This document shows positions 6,997 to 14,331 of a DNA stretch of 23,264 nucleotides, piece after piece (position 1 is the stretch's first letter; every line of letters begins with the position of its first letter). Both the position numbers and the translations under genes were made by a program. This DNA is from Rhodocyclaceae bacterium UBA1310 (GTDB taxonomy: Bacteria; Pseudomonadota; Gammaproteobacteria; Burkholderiales; Rhodocyclaceae). The DNA lies in contig DBTS01000023.1 in assembly GCA_002307175.1 (NCBI GenBank), positions 14,438 to 37,701 of the forward strand. Direction: 5' to 3'. The notes under the pieces were generated by a model, which was not told where the DNA came from, did not search any database, and saw only the letters and a list, made by a program, of their open reading frames with translations.

Positions 6997-9267
6997 ATGG
7001 ATCCCTTGGTGCAATTTGATCCATCCATGAAACAGAGATTTCCCCATCTGGCCCATTGGGGGGCTTTTACCGCCGTTGTTGAAGATGGCCGGCTGATTCG
7101 TTGCGAACCCTTTGTAGGCGATAGCAACCCCTCGCCAATGCTCAACTCCATTGTTCCCCTGGTGTATTCGCCGCAGCGTGTACAGAAGCCGGCGGTGCGC
7201 CGGTCCTGGCTGCGCGGACGCTGCCGTGAGGGGAGAGGGGATGAGGATTTTGTCGAAGTCACCTGGGATCAGGCTCTCGATCTGGTGGCCGGTGAAATCG
7301 CACGGGTGCGCGCCGAACAGGGCCCAGAAGGTATTTTCTGCGGCTCTTATGGCTGGTCTTCCGCCGGGCGTTTTCACCATGCACGCACACAGATTCGCCG
7401 CTTTCACTTCAAGGGGGGCGGTGGTGTCGATCAGGTTGGCAATTACAGTTGGGGGGCTGCACAGTTCCTGCTGCCGCATGTGATCGGCAGCTATACCGCT
7501 CTGACCGGGCGCGTCACGGACTGGCCCAGCATCGTTGCCCACGGCGAAGTCTTCGTGGCGTTTGGCGGACTGCCTTTGCGCAACACCCAGGTGGCCTCTG
7601 GCGGGGCCGGGGATCACATGCTCAAAGGCTGGCTGGAGAAGCTTGTGGCGGCGGGGGTGAGGATCATCAACATCAGCCCCTCACGCGAGGACTGTGCGGA
7701 TTTCCTCAAGGCCGAATGGATTCCGATCCGCCCGAATACCGATGTGGCCCTGATGCTCGCGCTGGCCTACGAATTGCAGCGCGAAGGCGCGCATGACCGG
7801 GCTTTTCTTGCCACCCACTGCGCCGGCTATGATCGCCTTGAGGCCTATCTGCAGGGCCAGACGGATGGCTCGAGTAAAACCCCGGAATGGGCCGAAGCCA
7901 TCACCGGCATCCCGGCAGCACGTATTCGCGCGCTGGCATTGCAACTGAAAGGGGCACGCAGTTATCTGACCTGCACCTACTCCCTGCAACGTGCACACCG
8001 TGGCGAGCAGCCTTTCTGGATGGTGATTGCACTGGCCTGCATGCTCGGGCAGGTAGGCCTGCCCGGCGGTGGTTTCGGGTTTGGGCATGGCTCCATGAAT
8101 GGTGTGGGGAATCCGCGCTATCCGGTGCCGGGCCTGGAAATGCAGGCAGGGCCAAACCCTGCGGGGCTGAGCATCCCGGTAGCGCGCCTGACCGACATGC
8201 TGGAGCATCCCGGCGCAGCCTATTCGTTTAGTGGAGAACAGCGCAGCTATCCGGATGTGCGCCTGGTGCATTGGGCGGGCGGCAATCCGTTTCACCATCA
8301 CCAGCAATTGAACCGTCTGCGCAAGGCCTGGCAGAAGCCTGAGACGGTGATCGTGCAGGAAGTTGTGTGGACGGCGACAGCGCGCCACGCCGACATCGTA
8401 TTGCCCGCCACGACGACTCTCGAACGCAATGATGTGGGCGGCTCCTCGCGGGATCGCTACCTGTTTGCAATGCATCAGGCGATTGCCCCGCAGCATCAGG
8501 CAAGAAATGATTTTGACATTTTCACGGAGCTGGCCGCACGGCTTGGCTATGAAGCTGCGTATACGGAGGGCCAGGGCGAGGCGGAGTGGTTGCGCAGATT
8601 GTATGAGGGCTGGCGCAATGCCGCAGGCAAAGGCGGTTTTGTGGCGCCCGAGTTCGGCGATTTCTGGGCCGCCGGGCATGTCGAATTGCCGCCGCCAGCA
8701 AGGGACAGCATTGATTTTGCGGACTTCCGTGCCGATCCTGAGGCGCATCCCCTTGCCACGCCCTCGGGCAGGATCGAACTCTACAGCGAGGCGATTGCAG
8801 CTTTCGGGCTTGCCGACATGCCGCCTCATCCGGCCTGGTTGCCGCCTGTGGAATGGCTGGGGGATTCCCTGGCGCAAACCTATCCGCTGCAGCTCATCAC
8901 AGTCCAGCCCGGTGACCGGCTGCACAGTCAGCTCGACCAGACGCCTGCAGCCCAGGCGAACAAGGTTTCGGGGCTTGAGGCTATTTTCCTGAATGTGGGT
9001 GATGCCCGGGCGCGTGGTATCGCAGAGGGCGACCGGGTCGATGTTTTTAATGCACGTGGCATTACCAGGGCGGGGGCCAGACTGTGCGGGGGAATTCTCT
9101 CCGGTGTCGCCGTGATGGCCACAGGTGCTTGGTTCACGCCAGGCGAGTCGGCCGAGCTGGCCGGCAATCCGAATGTACTGACTCTCGATATCGGCAGCTC
9201 GTCTCTGACGCAGGGGCCCAATGCGATGAGCTGTCTTGTTGACGTCAGAAAATGGGTGGAAGCATGA
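6997..9267 (+). CDS. bisC: Molybdopterin-dependent S/N-oxide reductase, biotin sulfoxide reductase (BisC)-like
   Basis: A 756-residue bis-MGD molybdoenzyme of the DMSO/TMAO reductase family. Members reduce sulfoxides or N-oxides such as biotin sulfoxide, methionine sulfoxide or TMAO. It has no twin-arginine signal and no N-terminal Fe-S cysteine motif, so it is cytoplasmic like BisC. Landmarks: LAHWGAF near residue 20, GSYGWSSAGRFHHA (about 116-129) with the presumed Mo-ligand serine at Ser122, LPGGGFGFGHGSMNGVGN, HWAGGNPFHHHQQLNRL, ADIVLPATTTLERND, and the C-terminal MGD-binding segment with SQLDQTPAAQANKVSGLE. An in-frame TAG at 6967 limits the start to ATG 6997, or possibly ATG 7027; neither has an obvious ribosome site. 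It overlaps the M20 gene by ATGA. Its place in a peptide-uptake operon suggests deoxygenation of an imported or intermediate S- or N-oxide, which is inference. Confidence 0.9.
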   Translation: MDPLVQFDPSMKQRFPHLAHWGAFTAVVEDGRLIRCEPFVGDSNPSPMLNSIVPLVYSPQRVQKPAVRRSWLRGRCREGRGDEDFVEVTWDQALDLVAGEIARVRAEQGPEGIFCGSYGWSSAGRFHHARTQIRRFHFKGGGGVDQVGNYSWGAAQFLLPHVIGSYTALTGRVTDWPSIVAHGEVFVAFGGLPLRNTQVASGGAGDHMLKGWLEKLVAAGVRIINISPSREDCADFLKAEWIPIRPNTDVALMLALAYELQREGAHDRAFLATHCAGYDRLEAYLQGQTDGSSKTPEWAEAITGIPAARIRALALQLKGARSYLTCTYSLQRAHRGEQPFWMVIALACMLGQVGLPGGGFGFGHGSMNGVGNPRYPVPGLEMQAGPNPAGLSIPVARLTDMLEHPGAAYSFSGEQRSYPDVRLVHWAGGNPFHHHQQLNRLRKAWQKPETVIVQEVVWTATARHADIVLPATTTLERNDVGGSSRDRYLFAMHQAIAPQHQARNDFDIFTELAARLGYEAAYTEGQGEAEWLRRLYEGWRNAAGKGGFVAPEFGDFWAAGHVELPPPARDSIDFADFRADPEAHPLATPSGRIELYSEAIAAFGLADMPPHPAWLPPVEWLGDSLAQTYPLQLITVQPGDRLHSQLDQTPAAQANKVSGLEAIFLNVGDARARGIAEGDRVDVFNARGITRAGARLCGGILSGVAVMATGAWFTPGESAELAGNPNVLTLDIGSSSLTQGPNAMSCLVDVRKWVEA

Positions 9268-10670
9268 AGAATTTGAGTGATCTGGATGATTTCATTGCGG
9301 GCAGGCAACATCACTTTACCGGGCTGAGTGATTCAATCTGGCATTTCGCAGAGCTGGGATACGCGGAATACCGCTCGGCGGAGGCCCATCAGAAGCTTCT
9401 TGAAGCCAATGGCTTCCGTGTACAAACGGGGCTGGCCGGCATGCCCACTGCAGTGCTTGGCGAAGTTGGCGAGGGTGATCTGTGCCTGGCCTACCTGGGT
9501 GAGTTCGATGCGCTGCCCGGCCTGAGTCAGGAAGCGCACACCAATTGCCGCTCTGCCGGCGAGGGTGAGAACGGGCACGGTTGTGGCCACCATCTTCTGG
9601 GGAGCGCGGCGCTGCTCGGGGCGCTCGCCTGCCATCACCATTTGCAGCAGCATGGTGTCAAGGCACGTATCCGGTATTTCGGCTGCCCTGCAGAAGAAAA
9701 CGGCATCGGCAAGGCTTTTCTGGCGCGTGCCGGGTATTTCGATGATGTGGCTGCGGCACTTACCTGGCACCCAGGTTCTTCCACCGGGGTGATGACCGGG
9801 CCGACGATGGCCAACATCCAGGCTTATTTCCGCTTCCGTGGCAAGGCTGCGCATGCGGCGGGTGCGCCCCACCTCGGGCGCAGTGCGCTGGATGCAGTCG
9901 AACTGATGAATGTGGGCGTCAATTATCTGCGCGAACACATGCTGCCCACGGCACGCGTGCATTACGCCATCACCGATAGCGGCGGGCGTGCCCCGAACGT
10001 GGTGCAGGCGCGTGCAGAGGTGCTTTATCTGGTGCGGACACAGGATTCTGCAGATCTGCTGCCGCTCTTCGAGCGTGTGCGCAAGGTGGCGGAAGGGGCT
10101 GCACTGATGACAGGGACCGAGGTGGAGGTGGTGATCGACAAAGCCAGTGCCCATATGCTCCACAACCAGACGCTTGATGCCCACCTTGCCGGCCTGATCG
10201 GTCGGGTAGGTGGGCCGGTTTTCGATGAAGAGGATTATGCCCGGGGTGATTACTATCGCCAGGCCATCAGTGCCGAGGATATCCGCGAAGCGCGGCGCAA
10301 GTTTGCCATTCCTGCCGATTACACGCGCTCGCTGAGCCCTTTGCCCATGCGTTTCGACCCGGCCCATGCAGCCGTTGGTGGCTCGACCGATGTTGCCGAC
10401 GTGAGCTGGGCGGTACCGACCACCCAGTTTTATTGTGCCACCCACGTCATTGGCACACCCGGACACAGCTGGCTCAATGTGGCACAGGGGAAAGAACATT
10501 TCGCCCACAAGGGGATGCTGCATGCAGCCAGGTTGCTGGCCTATCTCGGTGTGGAACTGATCGAGCAGCCAGAGGTTCTCGAGGCTGCGCGGAGAGAGTG
10601 GCGCGAGTCACGTGAGCGACTCACCATTCCTGCCTTGCTGCCAGCGGACCTGCAGCCGCCATGCCAATAG
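9264..10670 (+). CDS. M20 family amidohydrolase, AbgB-like (p-aminobenzoyl-glutamate hydrolase subunit B family)
   Basis: A 468-residue cytoplasmic zinc/manganese amidohydrolase. The best-known relative, AbgB, is one subunit of the enzyme that splits p-aminobenzoyl-glutamate. Metal-binding features are visible: GEFDALPG (Asp82), GHGCGHH (about 104-110), the catalytic pair in CPAEENGIGK (Glu144-Glu145), LTWHPG (His169) and GTPGHSW near the C-terminus. The dimerisation-domain segment HLGRSALDAVELMN and the ARVHYAITDSGGRAPNVVQA stretch are also typical. ATG 9264 is chosen for its ATGA overlap with the reductase stop and the GGTGGAAG just upstream; ATG 9252 is possible. No AbgA-like partner is present, so it may act alone. 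It probably hydrolyses an amide or peptide bond of the compound brought in by the neighbouring transporter. Confidence 0.92.
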   Translation: MKNLSDLDDFIAGRQHHFTGLSDSIWHFAELGYAEYRSAEAHQKLLEANGFRVQTGLAGMPTAVLGEVGEGDLCLAYLGEFDALPGLSQEAHTNCRSAGEGENGHGCGHHLLGSAALLGALACHHHLQQHGVKARIRYFGCPAEENGIGKAFLARAGYFDDVAAALTWHPGSSTGVMTGPTMANIQAYFRFRGKAAHAAGAPHLGRSALDAVELMNVGVNYLREHMLPTARVHYAITDSGGRAPNVVQARAEVLYLVRTQDSADLLPLFERVRKVAEGAALMTGTEVEVVIDKASAHMLHNQTLDAHLAGLIGRVGGPVFDEEDYARGDYYRQAISAEDIREARRKFAIPADYTRSLSPLPMRFDPAHAAVGGSTDVADVSWAVPTTQFYCATHVIGTPGHSWLNVAQGKEHFAHKGMLHAARLLAYLGVELIEQPEVLEAARREWRESRERLTIPALLPADLQPPCQ

Positions 10671-10811
10671 ACGTGAATCGGAGCTGCCTTCCCAAAATCT
10701 GCCGCTGGCTTTGTTTGTTTTGTGAATTAGCTAAGCAGTTTTATGTATTAGGCAGCAATCCCCGGCACAGTAAGATGTGATTGACCTCAGTTATCTCAAC
10801 AGAAAAATACT

Positions 10812-12383
10812 ATGAAAAAGACATATTTGTGCGCGCTGGCAATGTCTGTGCTGACATTCTCCCTGCCGGCTTTTTCACAGCCTCATCAGGGCGGTACCCT
10901 CAACATGCTGGTCGAGCCGGAGCCGCCAATGCTGTTGTCCGTGGCGAACAGCTCGGGTTCCACGGTGAAGGTTACGGCAAAGGTCGTCGAAGGTTTGCTG
11001 ACTTATGACAATAGCCTGAATCCGAAACCCCTGCTGGCAACGAGCTGGAGCGTCAGCAAGGATGGCAAGGAGTACACGTTCAAGCTTCGCAAGGGCGTCA
11101 AATGGCACGATGGCAAGCCGTTCACCTCGGCAGACGTGGCTTTTTCCATCCTGGCGGTGAAGAAATACAACTCACGTGGGGCGAGTACCTTTGCCAATGT
11201 GACGGATGTGAAGACGCCGGATGCGTATACGGCCGTCTTTGTGCTGTCCAAGCCCGCGCCTTATCTGCTGGCGGCACTTTCCGCCACCGAGGCGCCGATC
11301 ATTCCGAAGCATCTGTATGAAGGCACCGACATTCCGACGAACCCCTACAACAACGCCCCGGTGGGTACCGGGCCGTTCAAGTTCAAGGAATGGAAGCGCG
11401 GCAGCTATATTGTTTATGAGCGCAATCCTGACTACTGGGACAAACCCAAGCCCTATATCGACCGTCTCGTTGTGAAGATCATTCCCGATGCAGCAGCACG
11501 CATGATCGCCTTCGAAACGGGAGAGCTGGATCTAGCAGGGGAAACGCCGGTGCCTCTGGCAGACCTGGATCGCGTCAAGAATAATCTCAAGCTCGGCATT
11601 GAAACCCGTGGCTATAGTTATGGCCCGACGCAGACCCGCATAGAATTCAATCTGGATAATCCGTATCTGAAGAATCTCAAGGTGCGGCAGGCGATTGCTC
11701 ACGCGATCAATCGCGAGGTGCTGAAGTCTACTGTCTGGTACGGCTATGCCGTGGATTCCCCCACGCCGATCACGCCGGAACTGGCGAAGTATCACGATTC
11801 GACGCCTTCTCCCTATGAATTCAATCCCAAGAAAGCCGAGCAACTGCTTGATGAGGCCGGCTTCCCGCGTGGTGCGAATGGGGTGCGGTTCAAGCTGGTG
11901 CATGATGCCATGCCTTATGGCGATGGTTTCAAGCGGGTTGGTGAGTACCTCAAGTCTGCGTTGGGCAAGGTTGGCATCGAAGTGACGCTGCGTACCCAGG
12001 ATTTCCCGGCCTATATCAAGCGCGTCTACACCGATCGTGATTTCGATTTCACAAATCATTCGATCTCGAATCTCTCCGATCCCACGGTGGGGGTGCAGCG
12101 CCTGTACTGGAGCAAGTCTTTCAAGCCCGGCGTCGCCTTCGGTAATGGCTCCCATTACAGCAATCCGGAAGTCGACAAGCTGCTTGAGCAGGCCGCCGAG
12201 GAGCAGGACCCCGCCAAGCGTGCCGAGTTGTTCAAGAAGTTCCAGCGCATTGTCGAGGTTGAACTGCCCGATGTGAATCTGGTGCAGCTGCGCCGCCTGA
12301 CCATCTACAACAAGCGTGTGCATGATCACTCCATCGATGCGCAGGGGCTCAACGGCAGTCTGGCTGATGCGTATATCGAATGA
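10812..12383 (+). CDS. ABC transporter family 5 solute-binding protein (DppA/OppA-like), SBP3
   Basis: The third periplasmic binding protein, 523 residues, directly upstream of the permease genes and so the cognate binding protein of this transporter. It has a classical signal peptide (MKKTYLCALAMSVLTFSLPAFS, cleavage near residue 22), then LNMLVEPEPPML, VEGLLTYDNSLNPKPLLATS, RKGVKWHDGKPFTSADV, PVGTGPFKFKEWKRGSY and NPDYWDKPKPYIDRL. It is clearly related to SBP1 and SBP2 but more distant. The TTAGGNCDIGPK segment of those two is replaced by a Ser/Val/Lys-rich stretch (NSSGSTVKVTAK), suggesting a different ligand preference. The 141-base gap before it, which holds no gene, probably carries its own promoter; only a weak candidate was seen there. 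The ribosome site is weak. Confidence 0.95.
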   Translation: MKKTYLCALAMSVLTFSLPAFSQPHQGGTLNMLVEPEPPMLLSVANSSGSTVKVTAKVVEGLLTYDNSLNPKPLLATSWSVSKDGKEYTFKLRKGVKWHDGKPFTSADVAFSILAVKKYNSRGASTFANVTDVKTPDAYTAVFVLSKPAPYLLAALSATEAPIIPKHLYEGTDIPTNPYNNAPVGTGPFKFKEWKRGSYIVYERNPDYWDKPKPYIDRLVVKIIPDAAARMIAFETGELDLAGETPVPLADLDRVKNNLKLGIETRGYSYGPTQTRIEFNLDNPYLKNLKVRQAIAHAINREVLKSTVWYGYAVDSPTPITPELAKYHDSTPSPYEFNPKKAEQLLDEAGFPRGANGVRFKLVHDAMPYGDGFKRVGEYLKSALGKVGIEVTLRTQDFPAYIKRVYTDRDFDFTNHSISNLSDPTVGVQRLYWSKSFKPGVAFGNGSHYSNPEVDKLLEQAAEEQDPAKRAELFKKFQRIVEVELPDVNLVQLRRLTIYNKRVHDHSIDAQGLNGSLADAYIE

Positions 12384-12395
12384 TGTTGTTTGACT

Positions 12396-12419
12396 GAGCG
12401 GGGGCGGTGTCTGCCGCTC
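12396..12419 (+). terminator. Intercistronic hairpin between SBP3 and dppB
   Basis: GAGCGG (12396-12401) and CCGCTC (12414-12419) form a 6-bp stem; an alternative inner pairing GGCGG/CCGCT is also possible. There is no T-tract, so it is better read as an mRNA-stabilising or partial-termination element that keeps binding-protein mRNA above permease mRNA. Its position parallels the hairpin after SBP1. Confidence 0.4.
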
Positions 12420-12445
12420 TCCGTTCTGTGAATGAAAGTTGTGTA

Positions 12446-13447
12446 ATGTCGGAAAAGACTCTCAAATCGATCAGGCGGGTGGGGTATGCGCTCTGGCGCG
12501 CCGCGCTACGCGCCCTGCCCAGTGTGGTGGGCATCCTGATCGTGGTGTTCCTGCTCCTCCAGATGGTGCCGGGAGATGCTGCGGATGTGCTGGCAGGCGA
12601 GTCTGGTGGCGCGACTGCGGATACCCTCGCGGCCCTGCGTGCCAGATTCGGACTGGATCACCCCATCCTGCTGCAGTTGCTGGCCTATCTCAACAATCTG
12701 GCGCATTTCAATCTGGGCTACTCGATCCGTTATAACGCCTCCGTGCTTGATCTGATTCTCGGGCGGCTGCCGCATACATTGGTGCTCATGGCGGCGGCTC
12801 AGGTGGTGGCCGTGTTCGGTGGGCTGGTGGTTGGAGCACTGATGGCGGCGCGGGCAGGAAAGTGGACGGATCGTCTGCTTTCGCTGGTGTCGCTGGTGTT
12901 TTATTCCACGCCGAGTTTCTGGATCGGCTTGATGTCGCTGATTGTGTTTTCCGTATGGCTGGGCTGGTTCCCGAGTGGCGGCAACATCACGATTGGTGCA
13001 GATCTGCATGGCTGGGCGTATATCGTGGATTACCTGAGGCACGCCGTGCTGCCGGTGCTCTCCCTGGGTTTTTTCTTCCTTTCCATCTACGCCCGTTTGA
13101 CGCGTAGTGCGATGCTTGAGATTGCCCGCCAGGATTTTGTGCGTACTGCACATGCCAAGGGTTTGCATCCCTTGCGGGTGATCGTCCGCCATGTGTTGCG
13201 CTGCGCGCTGCTGCCGGTCACTACCGTGGCAGGCATGCATTTCGGTGCCATGCTTGGGGGCGCGGCCGTGATCGAGACCGTCTTCAGTTGGCCGGGCCTG
13301 GGGCGCCTGGCCCTGGAAGCCGTGCTGGCGCGTGACTTTTCGGTGCTGATGGGCATCCTGCTGTTTTCTTCGTTCCTGGTCATTCTGACGAATGTTCTTG
13401 TCGATGTGCTGCAGGCGTGGCTCGATCCGCGAATCAAGCTTGCCTGA
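12446..13447 (+). CDS. dppB: Dpp/Opp-type ABC transporter permease, DppB-like
   Basis: A 333-residue inner-membrane permease, first of the pair. The order is a cytoplasmic N-terminus, a first membrane helix (about 24-41), the VPGD motif (41-44), a large periplasmic region ending in GYSIRYNASVLDLILGRLPHTL, then five more hydrophobic helices. The EAA loop that contacts the ATPase is visible as DFVRTAHAKGLHPLRVIVRHVLRCALLP (about 230-257). The last helices are followed by DVLQAWLDPRI. ATG 12446 (MSEKTLKS) is chosen; the longer reading from 12407 would run through the hairpin region and lacks a ribosome site. It follows SBP3 by 62 bases and precedes dppC by 30. Confidence 0.94.
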   Translation: MSEKTLKSIRRVGYALWRAALRALPSVVGILIVVFLLLQMVPGDAADVLAGESGGATADTLAALRARFGLDHPILLQLLAYLNNLAHFNLGYSIRYNASVLDLILGRLPHTLVLMAAAQVVAVFGGLVVGALMAARAGKWTDRLLSLVSLVFYSTPSFWIGLMSLIVFSVWLGWFPSGGNITIGADLHGWAYIVDYLRHAVLPVLSLGFFFLSIYARLTRSAMLEIARQDFVRTAHAKGLHPLRVIVRHVLRCALLPVTTVAGMHFGAMLGGAAVIETVFSWPGLGRLALEAVLARDFSVLMGILLFSSFLVILTNVLVDVLQAWLDPRIKLA

Positions 13448-13477
13448 GAAATGTCCAGTTGGAGTTAGGTGTTGGTA

Positions 13478-14329
13478 ATGACATTGGAAAATTTTGGAAA
13501 GACAGGGCCAGGCCTTTATCTGCGCTCACCTTCGGGTGTGATCGGAGCGGGCCTGCTGGTGTTGCTGATTCTGGTGGCCCTCTCGGCGAACTGGCTGGCG
13601 CCGGGTGATCCGCTGGATATGGTGGCGCAGCCTTTGCTGTGGCCCGGGCAGGATATGCAGTTTCCGCTTGGCACCGATTCCCTGGGGCGGAATGTGCTTG
13701 CCCAGCTGATCCATGGCGCGCGTATTTCCCTGCTCGTCGGTTTTGCAGCGGTGCTGGTGAGCCTTGGGGTGGGGATTGTTGTCGGCACACTGGGCGGGTA
13801 TTTCGGTGGCTGGATTGATCGGAGCTTGCTGCAGGTGACTGAGCTGTTCCAGACGATTCCCACTTTTCTGCTGGTGGTTGTGGTGGTGGCCATCGGTCAC
13901 CCCTCTGCCAGCATCATTGCCGGTGCCATCGGGATTGCCTCGTGGCCTTCCATTGCGCGGCTGGTGCGTGCAGAGTTCCGCAGTCTGCGTGAGGCCGATT
14001 TCGTGATGGCGGCGCGTAGCGTCGGTCATTCGGATGCCTGGATCATATTTCGGGAGATTCTGCCGAATGCCTTGCCGTCGGTGATCGTGACCACCTCGGT
14101 GATGGTGGCCAGTGCGATTCTGATCGAGTCTGCCCTGTCGTTTCTCGGGCTGGGCGACCCCAATGTGGTGAGTTGGGGCAGCATGATCGGTGCGGGGCGC
14201 GAGATGCTGCGCACCGCCTGGTTCCTGACAGCCTTGCCGGGTGCCATGCTGGTGCTCACCGTGTTGAGCCTGAACCTGATCGGTGACACCCTGAATCAGG
14301 TGCTCAATCCACGTCTGAGGGGGTTGTGA
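13478..14329 (+). CDS. dppC: Dpp/Opp-type ABC transporter permease, DppC-like
   Basis: The second inner-membrane permease, 283 residues, pairing with the DppB-like protein. A first helix (about 20-40) is followed by the family motif FPLGTDSLGRNVLAQLIHGARISLLVG (about 62-88), then helices with GGYFGGWIDRSLLQVTELFQTIPTFLL, the EAA loop in READFVMAARSVGHSDAWIIFREILPN, and the C-terminal SALSFLGLGDPNVVSWGSMI segment. Start ATG 13478 is preferred (AGGT 9 bases upstream), but GTG 13469 and TTG 13472 lie in the same frame and GGAG at 13461 could serve them. The stop is 2 bases before the ATPase ATG, so translation is probably coupled. Confidence 0.94.
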   Translation: MTLENFGKTGPGLYLRSPSGVIGAGLLVLLILVALSANWLAPGDPLDMVAQPLLWPGQDMQFPLGTDSLGRNVLAQLIHGARISLLVGFAAVLVSLGVGIVVGTLGGYFGGWIDRSLLQVTELFQTIPTFLLVVVVVAIGHPSASIIAGAIGIASWPSIARLVRAEFRSLREADFVMAARSVGHSDAWIIFREILPNALPSVIVTTSVMVASAILIESALSFLGLGDPNVVSWGSMIGAGREMLRTAWFLTALPGAMLVLTVLSLNLIGDTLNQVLNPRLRGL

Positions 14330-14331
14330 AC

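Noticed and set aside
10720..10747. TTGTGA ... TATGTA as a promoter for SBP3
   Set aside because: Each box matches consensus at only about 4 of 6 positions or fewer with a 16-base spacer in AT-rich DNA; chance is as likely as function.
12407..12445. Upstream start extending the DppB-like protein by 13 residues
   Set aside because: The extension begins within the intercistronic hairpin and has no ribosome site; ATG 12446 gives the usual permease N-terminus.
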